Positions 16,992 through 25,396 of a stretch of 64,000 nucleotides of DNA are shown here, in pieces. Under the pieces are notes generated by a model, which made no database searches, was not told the DNA's origin, and saw only the letters and a program-made list of their open reading frames with translations. Each line of letters starts with the position of its first letter. Positions within the stretch are counted from its first letter, which is position 1. This stretch comes from Variovorax paradoxus (lineage in GTDB: Bacteria > Pseudomonadota > Gammaproteobacteria > Burkholderiales > Burkholderiaceae_C): assembly GCF_902712855.1 (NCBI RefSeq), contig NZ_LR743507.1:1102001-1166000 (forward strand), written 5' to 3'. The position numbers and the translations under genes are program-made.

Positions 16992-17570
16992 TCAACCCGG
17001 CAGCAGCACCTTGTTCACCACGTGGATCACGCCGTTCGACTGGTACACGTTGGCGATCGTCACCATCGCCGTGCCGCCCTTGGCGTCGGTCACCAGCACG
17101 TCCTTGCCGCTCATGGTGGCGGTGAGCGTGCCGCCGCTGGCGGTCTTCAGCACGGCCTTGCCGCCGCCCGCGTTGATGGCACTCATGAGCGCCGGGCCGT
17201 CCATCCTGCCGGGCACCACGTGGTAGGTGAGCACCTTGGTCAGCGTGGCCTTGTTCTCCGGCTTGAGCAGCGTGTCGACCGTACCGGCCGGCAGTGCGGC
17301 GAAGGCCGCGTTGGTCGGTGCGAACACGGTGAACGGGCCGGGGCTCTTCAGCGTGTCGACCAGGCCGGCGGCCTTGACCGCGGCGACCAGCGTGGTGTGG
17401 TCCTTCGAGTTCACCGCGTTGTCGACGATGTCCTTCGTCGGGTACATCGCGGCGCCGCCGACCATCGGGTTCGACGACATGCCGCTGCTGCCGCTGCCGC
17501 TCATGCCCATGCCGCCCGCGCAAGCGCCGAGCAGGACCGAAACGCCGAGTGCGATCACGAGTTTTTTCAT
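16992..17570 (-). CDS. Fasciclin (FAS1) domain lipoprotein
   Basis: A 192-residue protein. A lipoprotein signal MKKLVIALGVSVLLGAC (lipobox LGAC, Cys17) is followed by a Gly/Ser/Met-rich spacer and one FAS1 domain: DIVDNAVNSKDHTTLVAAVKAAGLVDTLKSPGPFTVFAPTNAAFAALPAGTV and the H2 box VLTYHVVPGR, ending NGVIHVVNKVLLPG. FAS1 domains are adhesive extracellular modules; the bacterial ones are often stress-induced or biofilm-related. It is a single gene, convergent with LysR. A GAGG stretch lies about 8 bases upstream of the start. Confidence 0.92.
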   Translation of the reverse strand: MKKLVIALGVSVLLGACAGGMGMSGSGSSGMSSNPMVGGAAMYPTKDIVDNAVNSKDHTTLVAAVKAAGLVDTLKSPGPFTVFAPTNAAFAALPAGTVDTLLKPENKATLTKVLTYHVVPGRMDGPALMSAINAGGGKAVLKTASGGTLTATMSGKDVLVTDAKGGTAMVTIANVYQSNGVIHVVNKVLLPG

Positions 17571-17982
17571 CGAAAGTCTCCTTGAGGAAATGATTGTTCA
17601 AAGGTGTCTGCGGAAACCGCCGTCAGCACGGGGGCGCGATGCGCTTGAGTCGGATACGGGGGCGTTTCGCATTTGGATTCGCATGCGGCTTCGAATCGGT
17701 GGCGCGTCGGCTTTGCGCCACAGGCCTGCGCGACGCGCTTGCGCATCGCACACACGCTCGACAGAATCCGCCCTTCGTTTTTCAGCAACAGTTTCTTTTC
17801 ACCGCGCCCGGCGACGATCGACCTCCCTGGTGCACAACGCAGTCAATGAACCGTTTCCTGAACACCTGACCCGCACACCGACCGCCCCGGCCGGATGTGC
17901 ATCCATGCATCCGCCGAGGCCCATCGACAAGGGCCCCGCGCAGCCATTCGCCGGGGCTTTCCTGTTTCTGGAGTGTGTGCAC
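17571..17982. other. 412-base stretch without a recognised gene
   Basis: It contains the promoter side of the fasciclin gene and two hairpin-forming sequences: 17699-17721 (7-base arms GTGGCGC/GCGCCAC) and 17933-17957 (see the terminator entry). Base composition is less GC-extreme than the neighbouring genes. No coding signal with family similarity is seen; an untranslated RNA ending at the second hairpin is possible. Confidence 0.4.
17933..17960 (+). terminator. Terminator-like hairpin with no gene upstream
   Basis: GCCCCG (17933-17938) pairs with CGGGGC (17952-17957), followed by TTT and CCTGTTT. No plus-strand gene ends just before it (the nearest is the LysR at 16957), so it would either end an unannotated transcript or attenuate the small gene starting 26 bases later. 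Confidence 0.4.
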
Positions 17983-18198
17983 ATGAGTGCTCAACGAAAG
18001 GCCCGCGACGACAAGAAGCGCCTGGGCCGGTTCTACTTTTCGGTGCCCGTCGCGGCACCGCGCAACCCCGTGGTGGCCGCGATGGCTCGCGGCGAATCGA
18101 ACCAGAGGGCGGGCCGCCACCTGCGCACGCACCGTGCCGAACGGCGTGCGCAAAAGGTGGCGCTGCAGAAGGCGGCGCGCCGCCTGGCGGAGGAATGA
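17983..18198 (+). CDS. Small, very basic hypothetical protein
   Basis: A 71-residue frame from ATG 17983, with GGAG about 10 bases upstream. The product is strongly basic (roughly one in four residues is Arg or Lys) with a hydrophobic FYFSVPVAAP patch near residue 17 and a helical, Arg/Ala-rich C-terminal half. It could bind nucleic acid, but no family was recognised. It lies between the fasciclin gene and a convergent MFS gene. Coding status rests on the start context and on uninterrupted sequence only. Confidence 0.5.
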   Translation: MSAQRKARDDKKRLGRFYFSVPVAAPRNPVVAAMARGESNQRAGRHLRTHRAERRAQKVALQKAARRLAEE

Positions 18199-18226
18199 CG
18201 CAGCGGCCGTGGCGGCGGCGTCGTCG

Positions 18227-19558
18227 TCAGCAGTGCGGGGGAACGGCGGCGCCGGCCTTTCGCGGCAGCACGAGGAACGCGAGCGTGCCCGCGGCCAGCA
18301 TGCCCGCCACCGTGAGGAACACCGCGCGAAACGGCTCCGCGCCATGCGCCACCGCCCACGACGCGGCCACGCCGGTGGTCCACTGCATCAGCGACACGCC
18401 GAGAAACATCGCCATGTTCATCAGCGCCAGGGCGCGGCCCGTCATGGCCGCCGGATAGGCGTTCTTGGTGTACGCGTACTGCAGCACGCTGTAGCCCGAG
18501 AGCAAGCCGTAGACGATCGGCAGGCCGATGTCGATGGCGCTCGAATTCGTGAACGCCATGGCCGCGAACATCAGCGCGCCGGCGAGCGCGCAGCCCATCA
18601 TCCAGCGGGTGCGCGCCACGCCGCCCGGGTCCATGCGGCCGAACAGCGCCGGGCTGATCATGCCGGCCACCGTCATCACCAGCGCCACGTTGCCGCTGGC
18701 CACCAGCGAGAGGCCATGGCGCTCGTGAAGCACCGGCCCGAGCCACAGGCCGCGCAGCGTGATGAACGCCGCATAGGACACGCACGCGAAGCACACCAGC
18801 CCCAGCGTGTGCGGCATGGCGAACAGCGGCAGCAGTTCGCGCACCGCCTTGCCCAGCGACTGGCGCCCGGCCGGTGCGGCCTGCACGCTGTCCGCAGAGG
18901 CTGGCGCACGCGTGGGCTCGCGCACGCGCCAGAAGATGACGATCCACGACAGCACCGCCATGCCCGCCAGCACCGCATAGCCCGCGCGCCACGATGCCGC
19001 TTCGATCAGCAGCGCCAGCGGCGTGCCGGTGAAAACGATGCCCAGGCCGGCCATGCTCATCACCATGCCCGACATGGCGGTGAAGCGCGCGGCGTCGAAG
19101 TGCCGCGCGATGAACACCGTGCACGCCAGGAACGCCGGTGCGCAGCCGACGCCGATTAGCGCCTGCCCGAGCAGCAGCACGTGGTAGTTCGGCGCCACCG
19201 CGCACAGCGCGGCGCCCGCGACCGCGAGCGGAAACGCGGTGAGCACCGTGCGGCGCACGCCGAACATGTCGATCGACACGCCCATCGCGAGCTGCATGAT
19301 CCCGAAGGCGAAGTGGAAAGTGCCGGCCCATATGCCGAGCTGCTGCGGCGACAGGCCGAAGTGGCCGGACAGCGGCGTGGCCATCATGGCGCCGACCGTG
19401 CGGAAGGCCTGGCTCAGTGCGAAGGCCGATGCCAGCGCGACCAGCATCGCGGATGCGGAAGCCGACCAATGGGAAAGACGGGAAAGGCGGGAGGGGCGCG
19501 AGCGCGTGGCGGCGTCGCCGTTGCGCTCCGCGGGTTTGGACGCCGCGTTCGGGTTCAT
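18227..19558 (-). CDS. MFS transporter
   Basis: A 443-residue 12-helix major facilitator. After a basic, Ser/Arg-rich cytoplasmic start of ~32 residues, the core begins ASASAMLVALASAFALSQAFRTVGAMMATPLSGHFGLSPQQLGIWAGTFHFAFGIMQLAMGVSIDMFGVRRT, containing motif A-like DMFGVRRT. The closest general resemblance is to the CynX/NimT or nitrate/cyanate-type MFS groups, but the substrate cannot be assigned. It is a single gene; the 5' region faces the glcB terminator. Confidence 0.85.
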   Translation of the reverse strand: MNPNAASKPAERNGDAATRSRPSRLSRLSHWSASASAMLVALASAFALSQAFRTVGAMMATPLSGHFGLSPQQLGIWAGTFHFAFGIMQLAMGVSIDMFGVRRTVLTAFPLAVAGAALCAVAPNYHVLLLGQALIGVGCAPAFLACTVFIARHFDAARFTAMSGMVMSMAGLGIVFTGTPLALLIEAASWRAGYAVLAGMAVLSWIVIFWRVREPTRAPASADSVQAAPAGRQSLGKAVRELLPLFAMPHTLGLVCFACVSYAAFITLRGLWLGPVLHERHGLSLVASGNVALVMTVAGMISPALFGRMDPGGVARTRWMMGCALAGALMFAAMAFTNSSAIDIGLPIVYGLLSGYSVLQYAYTKNAYPAAMTGRALALMNMAMFLGVSLMQWTTGVAASWAVAHGAEPFRAVFLTVAGMLAAGTLAFLVLPRKAGAAVPPHC

Positions 19559-19736
19559 GAGGGGAGAGGCCGGGAAGATGAGGCGGCTTGAATGCTAATG
19601 GATCGACGCGCGTGATGCGTCGCGGGGCGATCGGTGCATTGCATCCCGGCTGCTGTTGATGCGGCGATTTCCGCGATGGCACCTGGAAATCGGCAAAGCA
19701 CGTGGCGTCGCCCTTTTCCGCAAGCGCACGACCAAA

Positions 19737-19761
19737 TGAAAACGGCGCCTGAAGGCGCCGT
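19737..19761 (-). terminator. Intrinsic terminator of glcB
   Basis: On the minus strand, ACGGCGCC-TTCA-GGCGCCGT forms an exact 8-base stem with a 4-base loop and runs into TTTTCATTT. It begins 27 bases after the glcB stop codon. Confidence 0.88.
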
Positions 19762-19788
19762 CATTTCATGTGCCGGTCGGACCGGGCA

Positions 19789-21963
19789 TCAAGCCTCGCC
19801 CTTCACCTTCAGACGCCAAGCATGCAGCAGCGGCTCGGTGTAGCCGCTGGGCTGCTCGATGCCCTTGAACACCAGGTCCTGCGCCGCCTTGTACGCCGCC
19901 GAGGTGTCGAAGTTTCCGGCCATCGGCAGGTACAGCGGGTCGCCGGCATTCTGCTCGTCGACCACCTTGGCCATGCGCTGGAAGGTCTCGTCGACCTGCG
20001 CCTTCGTGACCACGCCGTGCAGCAGCCAGTTGGCGATGTGCTGGCTGGAGATGCGCAGCGTGGCGCGGTCTTCCATCAGGCCGACGTTGTGGATGTCGGG
20101 CACCTTCGAGCAGCCCACGCCCTGGTCGATCCAGCGCACCACGTAGCCGAGGATGCCCTGCACGTTGTTGTCGATCTCCTGCTGCTTCTCGGCGTCTGTC
20201 CACTTGGCTTCGGCGGCGATCGGCACCTGCAGCAGCGCGTTGAGGATGTTGTCGCGCTCCGCGTCGGCGTCGATCTTCTCGAGTTCCTGCTGCACCGCGG
20301 TCACGCTGACCTGGTGGTAGTGCAGCGCGTGCAGCGTGGCGGCGGTGGGCGAGGGCACCCAGGCGGTGTTGGCACCGGCCTTGGGATGGCCGATCTTCTG
20401 CTCGAGCATCGCGGCCATCAGGTCGGGCATGGCCCACATGCCCTTGCCGATCTGCGCCTTGCCGCGCAGGCCGCACGAGAGGCCGACCAGCACGTTGTTC
20501 TTTTCGTAGGCGCCGATCCACGCGCTGGACTTCATGTCGCCCTTGCGGATCATCGCTCCGCCCTGCATGGCGGTGTGCATCTCGTCGCCGGTGCGGTCGA
20601 GGAAGCCGGTGTTGATGAAGGCCACGCGCGCAGCCGCTTCGGCGATGCAGGCCTTCAGGTTCACGCTGGTGCGGCGCTCCTCGTCCATGATGCCGAGCTT
20701 CACCGTGTTGGCGGGCAGGCCGAGCAGCTGCTCGACGCGGCCGAACAGCTCGCTCGCGAAGGCCACTTCGGCCGGGCCGTGCATCTTCGGCTTGACGATG
20801 TAGATGCTGCCGGTGCGCGAGTTGCCCTTGCGCTTGAGGTCGATGGTGGCGATGGTGGTGGTGACCACGGCATCGAGGATGCCTTCGGGGATTTCCTTGC
20901 CGCCCGCATACAGGATGGCCGGGTTGGTCATCAGGTGGCCCACGTTGCGCAGGAACATGAGCGAGCGGCCGTGCAGCTTCACGGGCTTGCCGTCGGCACC
21001 GGTGTACTCGCGGTCGGGGTTCAGTCCGCGCGTGAAGGTCTTGCCGCCCTTGGCGACTTCCTCGGTCAGCGTCCCCTGGACGATGCCGAGCCAGTTGGAA
21101 TAGGCGACGACCTTGTCGGCGGCGTCGACCACGGCCACCGAGTCTTCCAGGTCGAGGATGGTCGAGAGCGCGGCTTCGAGCACCAGGTCGCTCACGCCGG
21201 CGGTGTCGGTCTTGCCGATGGGCGTGCTGCGGTCGATGCGGATGTCGAGGTGGATGCCGTTGTGCTTGAGCAGCACCGACGACGGCGCCGCGGCGTCGCC
21301 CTGGTAGCCGATGAACTGCGAAGCATCGGCGAGGCCCGTGCTGCTGCTCTGCAGTGCGACGACCAGCTTGCCGTCCTTCACGCTGTAGCCGGTGGCGTTC
21401 TTGTGCGAGCCGTTGGCCAGCGGTGCGGCCTGGTCGAGCACGCTGCGCGCGAACTCGATGACCTTGGCGCCGCGCGCGGGGTTGTAGCCCTTGCCCTTCT
21501 CGGCGCCGCCGGTCTCGGGGATGGCGTCGGTGCCGTAGAGCGCGTCGTACAGCGAGCCCCAGCGTGCGTTGGCGGCGTTGAGTGCATAGCGCGCGTTCAG
21601 GATCGGCACCACCAGTTGCGGGCCGGCCTGCTGGGCGAGTTCGGCGTCGACATTGGCGGTCGTGGCCTTCGTGCCCTTGGGTTGCGGCAGCAGGTAGCCG
21701 ATCTTTTCCAGGAAGGCGCGGTAGGCCGGCATGTCGGCGATCGGGCCGGGGTTCTTCTTGTGCCAGGCGTCGAGCTCGGTCTGCAGGCGGTCGCGTTCGG
21801 CGAGCAGCGCGATGTTCTTCGGCGCGAGGTCGCTCACGATGGTGTCGAAGCCCTTCCAGAAGACGTCGCTGGCCACGCCGGTGGCGGGCAGGACCTTGTC
21901 TTCGATGAAGCGGTGGAGTTCGGTCGCGACCTGGAGTCCGTGGGCGGTGGTGCGGGCGGTCAT
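19789..21963 (-). CDS. glcB: Malate synthase G
   Basis: A 724-residue monomeric malate synthase that condenses glyoxylate and acetyl-CoA to malate. The length matches isoform G (~720) rather than A (~530). Diagnostic parts: the start TTAHGLQVATELHRFIEDKVLPATGVASDVFWKGF, the AALSTILDLEDSVAVVDAADKV active-site region with the metal-binding Glu/Asp, KPKMHGPAEVAFASELF, MDEERRTSVNLKACIAEAAARVAFINTGFLDRTGDEMHT and the ANTAWVPSPTAATLHALHYHQV region. The start ATG has AAGGAG 8 bases upstream. It is a single gene with a strong terminator. It serves glycolate/glyoxylate or C2 growth; no glycolate oxidase or isocitrate lyase gene adjoins. Confidence 0.97.
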   Translation of the reverse strand: MTARTTAHGLQVATELHRFIEDKVLPATGVASDVFWKGFDTIVSDLAPKNIALLAERDRLQTELDAWHKKNPGPIADMPAYRAFLEKIGYLLPQPKGTKATTANVDAELAQQAGPQLVVPILNARYALNAANARWGSLYDALYGTDAIPETGGAEKGKGYNPARGAKVIEFARSVLDQAAPLANGSHKNATGYSVKDGKLVVALQSSSTGLADASQFIGYQGDAAAPSSVLLKHNGIHLDIRIDRSTPIGKTDTAGVSDLVLEAALSTILDLEDSVAVVDAADKVVAYSNWLGIVQGTLTEEVAKGGKTFTRGLNPDREYTGADGKPVKLHGRSLMFLRNVGHLMTNPAILYAGGKEIPEGILDAVVTTTIATIDLKRKGNSRTGSIYIVKPKMHGPAEVAFASELFGRVEQLLGLPANTVKLGIMDEERRTSVNLKACIAEAAARVAFINTGFLDRTGDEMHTAMQGGAMIRKGDMKSSAWIGAYEKNNVLVGLSCGLRGKAQIGKGMWAMPDLMAAMLEQKIGHPKAGANTAWVPSPTAATLHALHYHQVSVTAVQQELEKIDADAERDNILNALLQVPIAAEAKWTDAEKQQEIDNNVQGILGYVVRWIDQGVGCSKVPDIHNVGLMEDRATLRISSQHIANWLLHGVVTKAQVDETFQRMAKVVDEQNAGDPLYLPMAGNFDTSAAYKAAQDLVFKGIEQPSGYTEPLLHAWRLKVKGEA

Positions 21964-22136
21964 GGGGGTTCTCCTTGAGAAAGATGCAATCCTGGAATGA
22001 ACTTTATTCGATACCTTGTTGGCAAGTAAGAGCCGGAAGCGGGATTTATCTGTGACAAAAATGAGGGTAATGAGCGGTTGGCAGTGGCATCTCGACGAGG
22101 GTAGGCACCAATAAAGGCGCCGAAGGCCGGCGATAT

Positions 22137-22152
22137 ATTTAAGTTCTTAAAT
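22137..22152. promoter_or_regulatory. AT-rich operator-like palindrome upstream of the HisC-like gene
   Basis: ATTTAAG-TT-CTTAAAT is an exact inverted repeat with 7-base arms in a pocket of AT-rich DNA, which is rare in this window. It lies 17 bases before the aminotransferase ATG. It resembles the short AT-rich palindromes bound by MarR-type repressors; no such regulator gene is nearby. Confidence 0.5.
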
Positions 22153-22169
22153 AAATCCGGCCTGCTTCC

Positions 22170-23147
22170 ATGATCCTCCTGGCTTCCAACGAAAACCCGC
22201 TCGGCATGCCCGAATCGGCCCGCCGCGCGGCGGCCGCGGCGCTCGAAGGCGCGGGCAACTATCCCGACAGCAACGGCACGGCGCTGAAGCACGCGCTGGC
22301 TGCCCGGCTCGACGTGCCGCCGGACTGGCTCACGCTCGGCAGCGGCTCGAGCGAGATCCTCGAGCTCGCGGCGCAGGTGAGTCTGAAGCCGGGCGAGGGC
22401 GTCGTCTACTCCCAGTACGGTTTTGTGGTCTATGCGCAGGCCACGGCGCACGCCCATGCGCGCGCCACCGTGGTGCCGGCGCGCGAGCACGGCCACGACC
22501 TCGATGCGATGCGCGCCGCCATCGGCGACGACACGCGGCTGGTGTTCGTCGCCAATCCCAACAACCCGACCGGCACCTTCATCGAAGCCGCGCCGCTGCT
22601 GGCCTTCCTGCAGTCGGTGCCTTCGCACGTGACGGTGCTGCTGGACGAGGCCTACACCGAATACCTCTCGCCCGCGCAGCGCTACGACAGCATCGGGTGG
22701 GTGCGCCGCCTGCCGAACCTGATCGTGGCACGCACCTTTTCCAAGGCCTTCGGCCTGGCGGGGTTGCGCATCGGCTACGCCGTGTCGCAGCCGGCGCTGG
22801 CCCTGCGCATGAACGCGCAGCGCCCGCGCTTCAACGTGACCACGCCGGCGCAGGCCGCGGCGGTGGCCGCGCTGGGCGACGCGGATTTCCTTGCGCGCAC
22901 CTACCAACTCAACACCGCGGGCCGCGAGCAGCTCGCGGCGGGCTTCGCCGAACTCGGCCTTCCGTACGTGCCGTCGTCGGGCAACTTCCTGATGGTGCAG
23001 GTCGGCGACGCGCAGGCCGTGCACGCGCGGCTGCTGGCGGCCGGCATCGAAGTCTCGCTGCTGGGCAACTACGGGCTGCCCGAATGGCTGCGCATCAGCA
23101 TCGGCCTGCCGGAGCAGAACCGGGCGCTGCTGGCTGCGCTGCGCTGA
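22170..23147 (+). CDS. Pyridoxal-phosphate histidinol-phosphate-type aminotransferase, short N-terminus
   Basis: A 325-residue class I/II aminotransferase of the HisC type. It opens MILLASNENPLGMPESA; the SNENPLG motif normally lies ~30 residues into HisC, so the usual N-terminal arm is missing. An in-frame TAA lies 18 bases before the ATG, so no longer start exists. Cofactor motifs are present: GSGSSEILELAAQ, VFVANPNNPTGTF, VLLDEAYTEY, and the Schiff-base Lys at residue ~192 in TFSKAFGLAGLRIGY. The ending SSGNFLMVQVGDA...WLRISIGLPEQN is also HisC-like. It may act on aromatic amino acids rather than serve histidine synthesis, since no his genes adjoin. Confidence 0.86.
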   Translation: MILLASNENPLGMPESARRAAAAALEGAGNYPDSNGTALKHALAARLDVPPDWLTLGSGSSEILELAAQVSLKPGEGVVYSQYGFVVYAQATAHAHARATVVPAREHGHDLDAMRAAIGDDTRLVFVANPNNPTGTFIEAAPLLAFLQSVPSHVTVLLDEAYTEYLSPAQRYDSIGWVRRLPNLIVARTFSKAFGLAGLRIGYAVSQPALALRMNAQRPRFNVTTPAQAAAVAALGDADFLARTYQLNTAGREQLAAGFAELGLPYVPSSGNFLMVQVGDAQAVHARLLAAGIEVSLLGNYGLPEWLRISIGLPEQNRALLAALR

Positions 23148-23233
23148 GATTCGTCGAGATGCGTTGACATGAGCCCAGGCCGCGCCGGCCGGGCCGGTTT
23201 TCTTCAGACCACCACCCCGAGGAGACGAAGACG

Positions 23234-24202
23234 ATGAAACGCCGACAGTTCGCAGCGCGCGCCGCTGCTGCCTTTGCCGCCACGGCCGCCGCGCCGTGGG
23301 TGTTCGCGCAAGACCGCACGGTCCGGATACTGGTCGGTTTTCCGCCGGGCGGGTCTGTGGACGTGGTGGCGCGCGTGCTCGCCGACAAGATGCGCGTGTC
23401 GCTCGGCCAGAACGTGATCATCGACAACAAGCCGGGCGCGGCCGGCCGGCTGGCGCTGGGCGAACTCCGGCGCACCGCGCCGGACGGCTACACGCTGGCC
23501 TTCTCGCCGAGCGGCGCGATGGTGATCCACCCGTGGCTCTACCCGAACCTCGGCTACGACCCGGCGAAGGACTTCACGCCGATCTCGCTCGGCAGCACAT
23601 TCGACTTCGCCGTGACGGCCGGCCCCGGTGCGCCGGCCGGCGACCTGAAGGCGGTGCTGGCCTGGATGAAGGCCAACCCCGCCAAGGCCAACTACGCCAC
23701 CTCGGGCGCGGGCACCGTGCCGCACTTCGCGGGACAGCTCATCGCGCAGGCGGCCGGCGTGCCGATGACGCACGTGGCCTACCGCGGCGGCGCGCCCGCC
23801 GCGCAGGACCTCATCGGCGGGCAGGTGCCGCTGATGGTGGACACGGCCTCCGAGACCATCGAGCACCACCGCGCGGGCAAGGTGCGCATCCTCGCGGTGA
23901 CGGGCGCTCAGCGCAGCCGCGCGCTGCCCGACGTGCCGACGCTGCAGGAGGCGGGCATCAACGTGACGGCCGATGCCTTCTTCGGGCTGTACGGCCCGCC
24001 GGGCATGCCGCCCGAGCTGGTCGCACGCATCGACAGGTCGGTGGCCGACGCGATGCGCATGCCCGACGTGCAGGAGAAGATTTATTCGCTGGGCCTGGTG
24101 CCCGCGCATGCCGGGCCGGCGGAGCTCGCGGCCATCCAGGCGGCGCACCTCAAGCGCTGGGAGATGCCGATCAAGAACTCGGGCTTCAAGGCAGAGGCAT
24201 AA
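23234..24202 (+). CDS. Bug/TctC family periplasmic solute-binding protein
   Basis: A 322-residue tripartite tricarboxylate transporter (TTT) substrate receptor. The signal peptide MKRRQFAARAAAAFAATAAAPWVFA precedes VRILVGFPPGGSVDVVARVLADKM, the family start. Other marks are IDNKPGAAGRLALGELRRTAPDGYTL, NYATSGAGTVPHFAGQLI and VAYRGGAPAAQDLIGGQVPLMVDT. Bug proteins number in the dozens to hundreds in Comamonadaceae and mostly lack neighbouring TctA/TctB membrane genes, as here. The ligand (usually a carboxylate) is unknown. GAGGAG lies about 12 bases before the ATG. The tandem repeat array begins 2 bases after its stop. Confidence 0.92.
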   Translation: MKRRQFAARAAAAFAATAAAPWVFAQDRTVRILVGFPPGGSVDVVARVLADKMRVSLGQNVIIDNKPGAAGRLALGELRRTAPDGYTLAFSPSGAMVIHPWLYPNLGYDPAKDFTPISLGSTFDFAVTAGPGAPAGDLKAVLAWMKANPAKANYATSGAGTVPHFAGQLIAQAAGVPMTHVAYRGGAPAAQDLIGGQVPLMVDTASETIEHHRAGKVRILAVTGAQRSRALPDVPTLQEAGINVTADAFFGLYGPPGMPPELVARIDRSVADAMRMPDVQEKIYSLGLVPAHAGPAELAAIQAAHLKRWEMPIKNSGFKAEA

Positions 24203-24203
24203 G

Positions 24204-24598
24204 CTCGCCCCCAGGCTTCGCGCACTTCGTGTCGCTACTCCTTCCCCCTACCGGGGGCAACACCTAAGGCCCGGCGAAGCCGGTTCCTTGGTGTTCTTGG
24301 TTCGCCCCCAGGATGCGCGGCACTTCGTGTCCGCTTCTCCTTCCCCCTACCGGGGGCAACACCTAAGGCCCGGCGAAGCCGGTTCCTTGGTGTTCTTGGC
24401 TCGCCCCCAGGATGCGCGGCACTTCGTGTCCGCTTCTCCTTCCCCCTACCGGGGGCAACACCGGAGGCCCGGCAGAGCCGGTTCCTCGGTGTTCCTGGAC
24501 TCGCCCCCGGGCTTCGCGCACTTCGTGTCGCTTCTCGTACCCCCTCCGGGGGCAACACCTTCGGCCCGGCAGAGCCGGTTCGTCGGTGTTTCTGGCCA
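24204..24598 (+). repeat. Four tandem ~97-100-base intergenic repeat units
   Basis: Units begin at about 24205, 24302, 24401 and 24501, each opening TCGCCCCC(A/G)GG and containing, in order, CACTTCGTGTC, a C5/G5 hairpin, and a longer hairpin opening CAACACC and closing GGTGTT. The units are mosaic: 1 and 2 share the right half, 2 and 3 have identical left halves, and the left half of 4 is closest to that of 1. They fill the gap between the Bug stop and the minus-strand IclR stop. Single relatives occur at 29714-29808, 36187-36266 and 39631-39730, and a variant at 37929-38020. No open frame across it looks like a protein. Confidence 0.92.
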
Positions 24599-24614
24599 GG
24601 ACTGGGCAAGCCGA

Positions 24615-25355
24615 TCAGACCTGCCCGCTGAGCCCCTTCGCCGCGGCGCGCACGGGCTCGACATAAGCCTCGTCGTACCGGTGCGTGGGCATCGTCAGCG
24701 TGACTGCCGCGGCGAGGCTGCCGTCCGCATGGAACACCGGCGCCGAGATGCCCGCCAGCTCGGCGGTGCGGTCGCCGACCAAAGCGCACCAGCCCTGCGC
24801 GCGGATGCCGTCGTACAGCTTGCGCTCCTTGGCGCCGCGCGGCAGCTCGGCTTCCGGGCCGAAGGCGATCAGCACGCGCGCGCCGGCGCCGCGGTCGTTG
24901 GGCAGGAGGTCGCCCGCGCGCACGTGGTCGCGCACCACATGCGATGAATCGACGCGGAACTGGCACAGCCGCACCCAGCTGTCGCCCTGCGCCTGCCGCA
25001 CGTGGTACGCCGCGCTCTCGCCGGTGGCCGCGACGAGCGCGCGCAGCACCGGCAGCACGATGCGGTCCAGCGACTGCGACGCGGCATAGAGCCCGTGCAG
25101 CCTCGCGATCTCCATGCCGAGCGCATAGCGCCCGTCGTCCTGCCGGCGGATCAGCCGCGCATGCTCGAGCGAGGCGAGCAGCCGCAGCACGGTGCTCTTG
25201 TACAGCTGCGTGCGCTCGGCGAACTGCGCGAGCGTCAGCGCCTCGTCGCCGGGCTGGAAGGCCGACAGCAGGCTCAGGGCGCGATCGACCGCGGCGGCGC
25301 CGCCGGGCGCGGCGTTGAGGTCGGACACGGATTCGGTCTGGGCTTTGCGGGGCAT
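24615..25355 (-). CDS. IclR family transcriptional regulator
   Basis: A 246-residue regulator. The N-terminal winged helix covers residues ~20-80 (AAVDRALSLLSAFQPGDEALTLAQFAERTQLYKSTVLRLLASLEHARLIRRQDDGRYALG). The C-terminal effector domain contains VRDHVRAGDLLPNDRGAGARVLIAF and GISAPVFHADGSLAAAVTLTMP. It is divergent from the lyase-CoA transferase-Bug cassette. Two direct copies of a pseudo-palindrome in the gap (25397-25435) are its likely binding sites, making it the probable regulator of that cassette. Confidence 0.93.
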   Translation of the reverse strand: MPRKAQTESVSDLNAAPGGAAAVDRALSLLSAFQPGDEALTLAQFAERTQLYKSTVLRLLASLEHARLIRRQDDGRYALGMEIARLHGLYAASQSLDRIVLPVLRALVAATGESAAYHVRQAQGDSWVRLCQFRVDSSHVVRDHVRAGDLLPNDRGAGARVLIAFGPEAELPRGAKERKLYDGIRAQGWCALVGDRTAELAGISAPVFHADGSLAAAVTLTMPTHRYDEAYVEPVRAAAKGLSGQV

Positions 25356-25396
25356 GGGACGGGCCTTGGGTTGACAGCCGGCGGGATCGACGGTCT

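Noticed and set aside
22015..22026. CTTG/CAAG inverted repeat in the glcB upstream region as an operator
   Set aside because: Arms of only four bases around a non-symmetric centre are expected by chance. No regulator gene is adjacent.
24204..24598. CRISPR array or protein repeat in the tandem array
   Set aside because: Units are ~98 bases with no unique spacers, and no cas genes are present. Translated frames are simple periodic peptides that merge with the Bug gene shadow frames.
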